Assembly: GCA_030620925.1 (NCBI GenBank)
Contig: JAUXIQ010000115.1
Coordinates: 1 to 6,593 of the forward strand
Source: Nitrospinota bacterium
Lineage (GTDB): Bacteria > JAUXIQ01
Length of the DNA: 6,593 bases
Direction: 5' to 3'
Each line of letters starts with the position of its first letter. Position 1 is the first letter of the stretch. The notes under the pieces are model-generated. The model had not been told where the DNA came from. It made no database searches and worked only from the letters and a program-made list of their open reading frames with translations. Below are positions 1-6,007 of this stretch, piece by piece. A program made the position numbers and the translations under genes.

Positions 1-48
1 CCCGAGACAGACGGAGAACGCAGAGGAAAAAGTTTTAAGAGGAGCCCT

Positions 49-1128
49 ATGTACGGCGTCCATAAAGAGGCGGGAGCGAGGTTCATCCCTTTCGCCGGCT
101 GGGAGATGCCGGTGCAATTCAGCGGCATAATAGAGGAACATATCGCCGTGAGAAGCTCCGCCGGGCTCTTCGATTTAAACCACATGGGCGAAATAGAAGT
201 GATCGGTGACGGGGCGGAAGATTTTCTGCAATACATTATCACCAATGATCTGAACGCTATCGGAGACGGTGACGCCCAATATACGGTAATGTGCTATGAA
301 GACGGCGGAACCGTGGATGACCTGCTGGTCTATCGAATAAACCGAGAGCGCTATATGTTATGCGTGAACGCCGTCAACACAGAAAAAGATTACCTGTGGA
401 TGGTCAAAAACAGTAAAGGTAAAGTCCAGATCACCGATAAGACTGCAGACTATGCACTTCTTGCCCTGCAAGGGCCCCATTCTAAAGCCGCTCTTCAACC
501 TTCAGTTAAAGGCGATATGGATGGTTTGAAAAGGTTCGGTTTTATTCTAGAAGAGATGAACGGCGCCGAGGCGATGATATCTAGAACCGGTTACACCGGA
601 GAGGACGGGTTCGAGATATTTCTCCCTTCAGATAAATGCTCTGCGCTCTGGAAGGAGTTGCTGGCGGCAGGAAGCGAGTATAGTATAAAACCTGTGGGCC
701 TGGGAGCCAGGGACACCCTGCGGCTGGAAATGGGTTATCCTCTCTACGGCAATGAGCTCAGCCAGGACACCGACCCGTTAGAAGCCGGCCTGGGTTGGGT
801 GGTGAAAATGGATAAAGGCCATTTCATGGGAAGAGACGCGCTGCTCTCCCTGAAAGAACAAGGCACAGTGAGGAGGCTGGTGGGTTTGGAGATGATTGAT
901 AGAGGAATAGCCCGCCACGGTCATAGAATTTTCAGCGATGAGAAAGACGTGGGATATATCACCAGCGGAACTATGTCCCCCTCATTGAAAGTGTCGATCG
1001 CCATGGGCTATGTATCTTCCGAAATGGCAAAAGAAGGCACCGTGCTTGAGGTTGATATCAGGGGGCGTCTGTGTTCCGCCCGGGTGGTAAAAAGGCCGTT
1101 TTACAAACCCTCTTCATCGGGCGGATAG
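49..1128 (+). CDS. gcvT: Glycine cleavage system T-protein (aminomethyltransferase)
   Basis: Cytosolic aminomethyltransferase (EC 2.1.2.10). It moves the methylene group from aminomethyl-lipoyl GcvH to tetrahydrofolate, giving 5,10-methylene-THF and ammonia. Seen in the 359-residue product: FAGWEMPVQ near residues 15-23, the folate-site region GGTVDDLLVYR at 86-96 with the Asp90-Asp91 pair (an Asp here is the conserved folate-binding residue of the family), SRTGYTGEDGFEIF at 178-191, GLGARDTLRLEMGYPLYGNEL at 217-237, and a C-terminal PFYKP. Length fits the family (about 360-370). The start is uncertain. ATG at 49 has a purine-rich AGAGGAG at 38-44, only 4 nt away, but homologues usually have a few residues (K-R-T-P-L-Y type) before this Met. 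The upstream codons do read K-R-S-P, and the frame is open to position 1 with no usual start codon. The true start may lie outside the window. First gene of the visible operon, followed by an unusually long gap. Confidence 0.96.
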   Translation: MYGVHKEAGARFIPFAGWEMPVQFSGIIEEHIAVRSSAGLFDLNHMGEIEVIGDGAEDFLQYIITNDLNAIGDGDAQYTVMCYEDGGTVDDLLVYRINRERYMLCVNAVNTEKDYLWMVKNSKGKVQITDKTADYALLALQGPHSKAALQPSVKGDMDGLKRFGFILEEMNGAEAMISRTGYTGEDGFEIFLPSDKCSALWKELLAAGSEYSIKPVGLGARDTLRLEMGYPLYGNELSQDTDPLEAGLGWVVKMDKGHFMGRDALLSLKEQGTVRRLVGLEMIDRGIARHGHRIFSDEKDVGYITSGTMSPSLKVSIAMGYVSSEMAKEGTVLEVDIRGRLCSARVVKRPFYKPSSSGG

Positions 1129-1183
1129 GGTTTCAAATAAAGGTGGACAGACATTTTGAAAACTTTCTTACAAATACTGGAGC

Positions 1184-1238
1184 TTCATCCCGACCGGATA
1201 AATATATCTATCGGAAGGAGTTGCTGCCGACGGATGAG
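1184..1238 (+). other. Potential RNA stem-loop in the gcvT-gcvH gap
   Basis: TTCATCC (1184-1190) can pair with GGATGAG (1232-1238), seven pairs including one G-U. Inside it, CCG-g-ATA (1194-1200) can pair with TATCGG (1209-1214), with one bulged base. This is the only notable structure I see in the 238-nt gap between gcvT and gcvH. It is not followed by a T-run, so it is not a classic terminator. It could be a processing or stabilising structure, or chance. It contains the 14-bp repeat at 1212-1225. Confidence 0.25.
1212..1225 (+). repeat. Intergenic 14-bp repeat, copy 1
   Basis: CGGAAGGAGTTGCT occurs here and again exactly at 3280-3293, and the match continues as 16 of 17 bases (GCC versus ACC at the end). 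Both copies lie in the two long non-coding gaps of the gcv operon, in the same orientation. Its GGAAGGAG is Shine-Dalgarno-like, but no convincing reading frame follows: the nearest ATG, at 1234, opens only 15 codons and lies too far away. Confidence 0.45.
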
Positions 1239-1366
1239 CCGATCCATAAAAATTAGTCTTGAACAAATTCTCTTTAGATAGTAAATGAAGGGGGGCAATT
1301 TGTCTTAAAGGCATTAACGTGAGATGAAGGCTTTTGACTACCAGAATCAATGGGAGAGGAGAGACC

Positions 1367-1762
1367 ATGGAATTTCCGGAGAATCTGAAATATTCCAAAG
1401 AGCATGAGTGGACGAGGGTAGAGAGCAATCGGGCGATCATCGGTATTACCGACTTTGCCCAGGATGAGTTAGGTGAGATAGTTTTTATCGACCTGCCCGC
1501 GGCGGGGACTAATGTAGAGGCCATGGAGACATTCGGGACCATCGAATCGGTAAAGACCGTCTCCGATCTGTTTTCGTCTGTGAGCGGCCAGATTGTCGAG
1601 GTAAATTCTGCCCTTGAAGACGAGCCGGAATTTATCAATAACGATCCCTACGGCGATGGCTGGATAATGATCGTGGAAATGTCCGACCCTAACCAACTCG
1701 ACGATCTCCTCAACTCTTCTGAGTACCAGAACTACATCGAGGAAGAGAAACAGGGAGATTAA
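1367..1762 (+). CDS. gcvH: Glycine cleavage system H-protein (lipoyl carrier)
   Basis: Small cytosolic carrier whose lipoyl-lysine arm shuttles the aminomethyl group from P-protein to T-protein and is reoxidised by L-protein. The 131-residue product has the full family layout: KYSKEHEWTRVE at 8-19, GITDFAQDELGEIVFIDLP at 26-44, the lipoylation motif GTIESVKTVSDL with acceptor Lys63, and the C-terminal LEDEPEFINNDPYGDGWIM at 83-101. Length and lysine position match known H-proteins (lysine about 64). ATG at 1367 is chosen because it is preceded by AGAGGAG (1355-1361) at 5 nt and gives the expected N-terminus. An in-frame TTG at 1334 would add 11 atypical residues. It is 34 nt upstream of gcvPA and almost certainly co-transcribed with it. 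It is the likely substrate of the LipM-like enzyme encoded at the end of the operon. Confidence 0.97.
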   Translation: MEFPENLKYSKEHEWTRVESNRAIIGITDFAQDELGEIVFIDLPAAGTNVEAMETFGTIESVKTVSDLFSSVSGQIVEVNSALEDEPEFINNDPYGDGWIMIVEMSDPNQLDDLLNSSEYQNYIEEEKQGD

Positions 1763-1782
1763 GACGCCCCGCTTGTCTTCAA

Positions 1783-1790
1783 AGAGGGGA
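1783..1790 (+). promoter_or_regulatory. Ribosome binding site deciding the gcvPA TTG start
   Basis: AGAGGGGA ends 6 nt before the TTG at 1797. This spacing supports 1797 over the more upstream in-frame TTG at 1773, which has no purine-rich sequence in front of it. The 1797 start also gives M-R-Y-V-P, the N-terminus usual in this family. Confidence 0.7.
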
Positions 1791-1796
1791 CACACT

Positions 1797-3140
1797 TTGA
1801 GATACGTACCGCTCACGGATTCTGACCGTGAAAAAATGCTGGAAATTATAGGTGCGGAATCCGTGGAGAGGATTTTGGGGCAGGTGCCGCAGGGCGTGAG
1901 GCTCAAAAGAGAGTTAGCCCTGCCCGAGGCTCTATCGGAGCATGAGCTGCTGGGGCACATGGTCCGCCTCAGCCGTATGAACGCCAACACTGAGGAATAT
2001 ACATACTTCCTGGGCGGGGGCGCATACAATCATATTATTCCCAGCGTGGTGAAACACCTGTCTTCACGCGCTGAATTCTACACCCCCTATACCCCTTATC
2101 AGCCTGAGCTTAGCCAGGGCACTCTTCAGGCAACATACGAATATCAGACTCTCATCTGCCAGCTCACCGGAATGGAAGTGGCCAACGCTTCCATGTATGA
2201 TGGGGCGTCTGCCCTGGCAGAAGCTGCCATAATGGCCGGTCGCATCACCGACCGGGAGATGATAGCAGTTTCCCGAGCAGTGCACCCTGAATACCGCCAA
2301 ACACTGCATACTTATATATCTCACATCGGAATGAGTATAGAAGAAGCGGGAATTACCTCCGAAGGCGTTACGGATAGTGAACAGATAGAGCGAATGCTTA
2401 ACGATAAAACGGCGGCGGTGGTAGTGCAATCGCCCAGCTTTCTGGGAGTGGTAGAGGATATAAAAAAGCTGGCATCTATTGCGCACAATGCAGGGGCGCT
2501 GTTGATAGCAGTAGTAGCGGAACCGATATCCCTGGGCATTTTGTCGCCCCCGGGGGATTGCGATGCGGATATCGTGATGGGTGAGGGGCAGGCTTTGGGG
2601 AACGACCTGAATTACGGCGGCCCCTACCTGGGCTTTTTTGCTACCAGGGAAAAGTACCAACGTGATATGCCGGGCAGGTTAGTGGGTCAAACAGTGGACA
2701 CCGCGGGAAGGCCGGGTTACGTGCTCACTCTGGCCACGCGGGAACAGCATATTCGCCGGGGCAAAGCCACCTCCAACATCTGCACCAATGAAGCGTTATG
2801 CGCGTTGAACGCGGCCATCTTCATGTCCACCCTGGGCAGAAAAGGGTTCAGGGAGCTGGCCCTGCTCAATCTCCATAAAGCCGCCTACGCCAGAGACACT
2901 TTTTCCCGAATACCGGGATGCGCCCTGCCCTTCAACGCCCCCACTTTTAACGAATTCGTCCTCCAACTGCCTGCAAGCGTTGACGAGGTGAACCATAAAC
3001 TGATCGAAGAAAAAATCATCGGCGGCCTCGATCTTTCCGGCTACTATCCTGAGCTAGAGCGCGCCGCTCTCATCTGTGTGACCGAAAAAGTCACCCTCGA
3101 AGACATAGATAAATTTGCCGGCGTACTGGAGAACTTATAA
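1797..3140 (+). CDS. gcvPA: Glycine dehydrogenase (decarboxylating) subunit 1
   Basis: Alpha subunit of the split P-protein (EC 1.4.4.2). With GcvPB it decarboxylates glycine and transfers the aminomethyl group to lipoyl-GcvH. It corresponds to the N-terminal half of the single-chain GcvP; it has the aminotransferase fold, but the PLP lysine is in GcvPB. With the TTG start the product is 447 residues, the usual length. Visible motifs: MRYVPLTDSDREKML at the N-terminus, FLGGGAYNHIIP at 71-82, YTPYQPELSQGTLQ at 98-111, NASMYDGASALAEA at 130-143, GEGQALGNDLNYGGPYLGFF at 262-281, MPGRLVGQTVD at 291-301, and REQHIRRGKATSNICTNEAL at 315-334. In the last motif Gly322 stands where most homologues I recall have Glu. 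It lies between gcvH (34-nt gap) and gcvPB, but is separated from gcvPB by 210 nt, which is unusual for a gene pair normally adjacent or overlapping. Confidence 0.97.
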   Translation: MRYVPLTDSDREKMLEIIGAESVERILGQVPQGVRLKRELALPEALSEHELLGHMVRLSRMNANTEEYTYFLGGGAYNHIIPSVVKHLSSRAEFYTPYTPYQPELSQGTLQATYEYQTLICQLTGMEVANASMYDGASALAEAAIMAGRITDREMIAVSRAVHPEYRQTLHTYISHIGMSIEEAGITSEGVTDSEQIERMLNDKTAAVVVQSPSFLGVVEDIKKLASIAHNAGALLIAVVAEPISLGILSPPGDCDADIVMGEGQALGNDLNYGGPYLGFFATREKYQRDMPGRLVGQTVDTAGRPGYVLTLATREQHIRRGKATSNICTNEALCALNAAIFMSTLGRKGFRELALLNLHKAAYARDTFSRIPGCALPFNAPTFNEFVLQLPASVDEVNHKLIEEKIIGGLDLSGYYPELERAALICVTEKVTLEDIDKFAGVLENL

Positions 3141-3158
3141 CTCTTTATGATAAATGTA

Positions 3159-3182
3159 CGGCCTCGAAAAAATCGTTGGCCG
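3159..3182 (+). other. Hairpin just after gcvPA
   Basis: CGGCC (3159-3163) pairs with GGCCG (3178-3182), and inside it CGA (3165-3167) can pair with TCG (3173-3175) around an A-rich loop. It begins 18 nt after the gcvPA stop. The sequence that follows (CGATTCC) is not a T-run, so a simple intrinsic terminator is unlikely. It could slow 3' decay of the gcvPA transcript or mark a processing point. Confidence 0.35.
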
Positions 3183-3236
3183 CGATTCCGCTCCGTGAGA
3201 GATTTAAGCTGTCCGCGAAATGCTTAACAATAGCCA

Positions 3237-3262
3237 TCGCGCCTGGAAGTCGCTCCTACAGG
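3237..3262 (+). repeat. REP-like extragenic palindromic element
   Basis: The stretch has the layout TCGCG (3237-3241), a short palindromic core, then CGCTCCTACAGG (3251-3262). The core pairs GCGCC (3239-3243) with GTCGC (3249-3253), four of five pairs, around TGGAA. This resembles the REP-type repeats of pseudomonads and xanthomonads (TCGCGG...CGCTCCTACAGG form), from memory. GTCGCT recurs at 3266 and 3272. GGAAGTCGCTCCT (3245-3257) can also pair imperfectly with AGGAGTTGCTACC (3285-3297), suggesting a larger folded unit that includes the 14-bp repeat. It sits in the gcvPA-gcvPB gap and may explain that gap's length. No REP-associated transposase is in the window. Confidence 0.45.
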
Positions 3263-3279
3263 AGGGTCGCTGTCGCTCA

Positions 3280-3293
3280 CGGAAGGAGTTGCT
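3280..3293 (+). repeat. Intergenic 14-bp repeat, copy 2
   Basis: Exact second copy of the element at 1212-1225, same orientation. Here it is embedded in the 3' part of the REP-like region. CTCACGG (3276-3282), overlapping it, is also the inverse of CCGTGAG at 3193-3199, so the gap has several nested inverted repeats. The remaining 3298-3350 is G/T-rich, with no gene and no convincing promoter. Confidence 0.45.
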
Positions 3294-3350
3294 ACCACAA
3301 GGTTAAAAGGGGTATTTTGGGGCGATTAAGTTGTATATTGGTATTAAGTT

Positions 3351-4841
3351 ATGTCTGATTCAGCAGAAATAGGGGTATCGGACCTTAAACTCCGTGAACC
3401 GCTGATATTTGAAAGGGGAGCTCCCGCGCGCCAGGCCTTCTCGCTGCCCGAATGCGACGTCCCTCAGCAACCCCTGGCCAAGCTGCTGCCGGAGGCGCTG
3501 CTGAGGAAGGATATAGAAGGTTTCCCCGAGGTGAGTGAGGTGGAGGTGGTGCGCCACTTCACCCGGATTTCGCAGTGGAACTTCGGAGTGGATTACGGCT
3601 TCTATCCTTTAGGCTCCTGCACCATGAAATATAATCCCAAGCTCAATGAGGAAGCGGCATCCATCTCAGGATTCAGTAAAGCGCACCCCTACCAACCGCA
3701 ACACCTGAGCCAGGGGCTCCTCCAGCTCATGCACGAGTTGGAGAGCGATCTTTGCGAGATCAGCGGCATGGACAGGGCCTCGCTGCAGCCCGCAGCCGGC
3801 GCTCACGGCGAGCTCACCGGTCTCATGCTCATCCAGGCTTACCACCGGGCCAGGGGCGAAAACCGGGGTAAGGTCATCCTCCCCGATTCATCGCACGGGA
3901 CCAACCCCGCCAGCAGCTCACTCTGCGGCTATCAGGCTGTGGAGGTTACTTCCGGCCATAACGGCTGCGTGGAACCCGAGAAAGTGGCCGAAATAATGGA
4001 CGAAAACGTTGCCGCCATGATGCTCACCAACCCCAATACCCTGGGACTCTTCGAGGAGCGTATTTTGGATATAGCCCGGATAGTCCATGAAAAGGGCGGT
4101 CTGCTCTACTGCGACGGGGCCAACCTGAACGCCTTGATGGGCATCGCCAGGCCTGGAGATATGGGTTTCGACGTCATCCAGTTCAACCTCCACAAGACCT
4201 TCTCCACCCCTCACGGCGGAGGGGGCCCGGGTGCGGGCCCTGTGGGCATCAAGGAGGAGCTGTCTCCCTTCCTTCCCGTTCCCGTGGTAATAAAGGAAGG
4301 CGAGGATTATACGCTGAGTTACGACCTGCCGCAAAGCATCGGCAAAGTCAGGTCGTTCTACGGGAACATAGGGGTGATGATCAAGGCATACGCGTATATC
4401 CGCTCCATGGGCCCTGAGGGATTAAAAGAAGCCAGCGAAGCCGCTCTCATAAACGCCAACTACATCATGACAAGGCTTCAGGGAAGGTATCACAAACCCT
4501 ATGATAAATACTGTATGCACGAGTTCGTGCTCACCGATAAACTCCAGAACAAGCATGGCGTGCAGACCCTGGACATCGCCAAGAGACTCATGGATTACGG
4601 CTACCATCCTCCCACCATATATTTCCCAATCATCGTGAAAGGCGCCATGATGATAGAACCCACCGAGACGGAGACCAGGGAGGACCTCGACCTTTTCATT
4701 GAGGCCATGCTGCGCATAGCCGATGAAGCGGAGAATGACCCGGAGATTGTGAAGAGCGCACCGCACAAGACCCTGGTTTCCAGACTGGATGAGGCTCGGG
4801 CGGCGCGCAAGCCCAACCTGCGTTGGAGACCCTCAGGATGA
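3351..4841 (+). CDS. gcvPB: Glycine dehydrogenase (decarboxylating) subunit 2
   Basis: Catalytic beta subunit of the split P-protein (EC 1.4.4.2), corresponding to the C-terminal half of single-chain GcvP. It binds PLP and decarboxylates glycine. In the 496-residue product: EPLIFERG and SLPECDVP at 16-37, GFYPLGSCTMKYNPK at 83-97, QPAAGAHGELTGLM at 146-159, DSSHGTNPASSS at 179-190, TNPNTLGLFE at 226-235, the PLP site FNLHKTFSTPHGGGGPGAGP at 278-297 with Schiff-base Lys282, and IEPTETETREDLD near the C-terminus. Length is normal, perhaps with a slightly extended N-terminus. ATG 3351 is the first possible start, since an in-frame TAA lies at 3345. Oddly, there is no clear Shine-Dalgarno before it (GGTATTAAGTT), unlike the other genes here. 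The stop overlaps the start of lipM by 4 nt. Confidence 0.97.
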   Translation: MSDSAEIGVSDLKLREPLIFERGAPARQAFSLPECDVPQQPLAKLLPEALLRKDIEGFPEVSEVEVVRHFTRISQWNFGVDYGFYPLGSCTMKYNPKLNEEAASISGFSKAHPYQPQHLSQGLLQLMHELESDLCEISGMDRASLQPAAGAHGELTGLMLIQAYHRARGENRGKVILPDSSHGTNPASSSLCGYQAVEVTSGHNGCVEPEKVAEIMDENVAAMMLTNPNTLGLFEERILDIARIVHEKGGLLYCDGANLNALMGIARPGDMGFDVIQFNLHKTFSTPHGGGGPGAGPVGIKEELSPFLPVPVVIKEGEDYTLSYDLPQSIGKVRSFYGNIGVMIKAYAYIRSMGPEGLKEASEAALINANYIMTRLQGRYHKPYDKYCMHEFVLTDKLQNKHGVQTLDIAKRLMDYGYHPPTIYFPIIVKGAMMIEPTETETREDLDLFIEAMLRIADEAENDPEIVKSAPHKTLVSRLDEARAARKPNLRWRPSG

Positions 4842-5686
4842 GCGGACCTAAGTGGCGTTTCATTGATACCGGCCACAGAGACGGTTACACCAACATGGCC
4901 GTGGACGAAGCCTTGCTGGCCGCCTGCCTCAAGGGCCTCGCACCACCGACGGTGCGCTTTTACGGCTGGCGCCCGGCCACGGTATCCCTGGGATACTTCC
5001 AGAAACTCGAAAAAGAAATCGATGTCGAGGCCTGCGAACGACTGGGCCTGGGTATCGTGCGCCGGCCCACAGGGGGCAAGATGGTGCTCCACGATGACGA
5101 ACTAACTTACAGCGTCATCGCCCGCCAGGGCCAGCAAATTTTCCCCGGCGATATCCTGGGCACATACATGGTCATCAGCCAAGCCCTGGTAGTGGGACTT
5201 AAAAAACTGGGGGTGGAAGCCCGGATGATCCCCCACAGGAAGGGAGAGAAGCGAAGGGAGGAACCCCGTTCCGCGGCCTGTTTTTCCGTGCCTTCTTCTC
5301 ACGAGGTGGTGGTGGGCGGCAAGAAGCTCGTGGGGAGTGCTCAGAAACGCTACCTGGACGGCGTGATTCAGCACGGCTCAATCCTCATCGGCCTGGACCT
5401 GGATAAATTAGTGTCGGTGCAGAAATTCAAGAGGCCGGAGCATCGGAGGCGTATGCGGGATTTTCTCGCCGGGCGCATGACCTGCATAAACGAATGGGTC
5501 CCGGATAAAGTCGATTTCGCTCAAGTGGCTGAAGCCATGCGAGCGGGTTTTCAGGAGAGGTTCGGAGACGCCATGGAAACATCTCCCCTCTCGCCCTTCG
5601 AAGAAGAGCTGGTGGAAAAATTCAGGGAAACCAAGTACAGTACTGAGGCATGGAACCTGAGGCGCGAGTCGCCTGTTGGTGTCTGA
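4838..5686 (+). CDS. lipM: LipM-like octanoyltransferase (octanoyl-ACP to GcvH)
   Basis: Cofactor-transfer enzyme of the biotin/lipoate A/B protein ligase family, 282 residues. It most resembles Bacillus LipM, which moves octanoyl from acyl carrier protein to the GcvH lysine (EC 2.3.1.181) through a cysteine acyl intermediate. Seen: KWRFIDTG at 5-12, NMAVDEALL at 19-27, VRFYGWRPATVSLGYFQ at 39-55, RRPTGGKMVLHDDELTYSV at 75-93, RSAACFSVPSSHEV at 144-157 with Cys148 at the LipM catalytic-cysteine position, GKKLVGSAQKR at 161-171 with Lys163 at the conserved lysine, QHGSILI at 178-184, and a C-terminal ETKYSTEAWN. ATG 4838 overlaps the gcvPB stop as ATGA and has GGAG 8 nt upstream; a TTG at 4823 would add five residues. 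Automated pipelines often call such proteins lipoate-protein ligase (LplA). LplA-type ligation of free lipoate cannot be excluded, but the cysteine and overall match favour LipM. Operon position suggests GcvH as the target. Confidence 0.85.
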   Translation: MSGPKWRFIDTGHRDGYTNMAVDEALLAACLKGLAPPTVRFYGWRPATVSLGYFQKLEKEIDVEACERLGLGIVRRPTGGKMVLHDDELTYSVIARQGQQIFPGDILGTYMVISQALVVGLKKLGVEARMIPHRKGEKRREEPRSAACFSVPSSHEVVVGGKKLVGSAQKRYLDGVIQHGSILIGLDLDKLVSVQKFKRPEHRRRMRDFLAGRMTCINEWVPDKVDFAQVAEAMRAGFQERFGDAMETSPLSPFEEELVEKFRETKYSTEAWNLRRESPVGV

Positions 5687-5742
5687 CCCCGCTTCAAGAG
5701 GGCTTCAAGAAAGTTATCCCCGAATAGTTCCTGAAAAAAGTA

Positions 5743-5772
5743 TTGACACCCTATCTGGGCGGGATTTAAACT
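5743..5772 (+). promoter_or_regulatory. Sigma-70 promoter for tRNA-Gly
   Basis: A consensus -35 box TTGACA (5743-5748) is followed after 18 nt by TAAACT (5767-5772), four of six matches to the -10 consensus. A start about 7 nt further on would leave a leader of roughly 10 nt before the mature tRNA at 5789. It lies 56 nt after lipM, so the tRNA probably has its own promoter. The region 5687-5742 holds a 9-bp direct repeat GCTTCAAGA (5691-5699 and 5702-5710) and no terminator I can recognise. Confidence 0.6.
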
Positions 5773-5788
5773 ATATTTGCAATCGAGA

Positions 5789-5864
5789 GCGGGCGTAGCT
5801 CAGTTGGTAGAGTACAAGCTTCCCAAGCTTGGTGTCGCGGGTTCGAGTCCCGTCGCCCGCTCCA
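5789..5864 (+). tRNA. tRNA-Gly (anticodon CCC)
   Basis: A full cloverleaf of 76 nt with encoded CCA. Acceptor stem GCGGGCG (5789-5795) pairs with CGCCCGC (5854-5860). The D stem is GCTC/GAGT with one G-U, and the D loop is AGTTGGTA. The anticodon stem CAAGC/GCTTG is perfect, with loop TTCCCAA giving anticodon CCC, which reads GGG glycine codons. The T arm is GCGGG-TTCGAGT-CCCGT with one G-U. The discriminator is U73 (T5861), as is usual for bacterial glycine tRNAs. CCA is 5862-5864. It sits directly after the glycine cleavage operon on the same strand. A T-rich run follows without a hairpin. Confidence 0.95.
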
Positions 5865-5981
5865 GTTAATTCTTCTCTTTTCTCACGTTCTTTCCCTATT
5901 TCAATGATGTTTCAATGCCTGTTGTTTGTAATCCTGGATAGATATTCATACGTCTGTATTGATAAATATGGTGTATTTGCC

Positions 5982-6005
5982 TTTGCATAATGTTATCCAT
6001 GCAAA
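5982..6005 (+). promoter_or_regulatory. Operator-like inverted repeat upstream of DUF507 promoter
   Basis: TTTGCAT (5982-5988) and ATGCAAA (5999-6005) form a perfect 7-bp inverted repeat around a 10-nt spacer. It ends two bases before the -35 box at 6008. A related half-site, ATTTGC, lies at 5975-5980. Position and symmetry suit binding by a dimeric regulator, but I cannot assign one. The surrounding spacer 5865-6007 is AT-rich and shows no gene; it also has a TTTCAATG direct repeat at 5899-5906 and 5910-5917. Confidence 0.4.
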
Positions 6006-6007
6006 TA

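Noticed and set aside
1071-1256. 61-codon frame overlapping the end of gcvT
   Set aside because: It mostly overlaps gcvT in another frame, has no recognisable family and no good ribosome site. It is a shadow frame.
1234-1281. 15-codon frame (begins M-S-R-S-I) after the Shine-Dalgarno-like repeat copy 1
   Set aside because: The purine-rich site is about 13 nt from the ATG, which is too far, and copy 2 of the repeat is not followed by a similar frame.
1259-1286. Possible promoter TTGAAC ... GTAAAT before gcvH
   Set aside because: At correct spacing the -10 match is poor, and better -10-like strings are wrongly spaced, so it is not supported.
1129-1366. A glycine riboswitch inside the operon
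   Set aside because: Glycine riboswitches often precede gcvT, but I could not find a glycine aptamer-like conserved core in this gap or in 3141-3350. The region upstream of gcvT, where one would be expected, is outside the window.
2064-2660. Long minus-strand frame opposite gcvPA, and similar ones opposite gcvH, gcvPB and lipM
   Set aside because: They lie opposite genes with clear family motifs, show no recognisable domains and have compositions typical of antisense frames.
3159-3182. Intrinsic terminator after gcvPA
   Set aside because: The hairpin is not followed by a T-run, and termination here would cut off gcvPB.
5772-5777. TATATT as the tRNA promoter -10 box
   Set aside because: It matches the consensus better than TAAACT, but the 23-nt spacing from TTGACA is too long.
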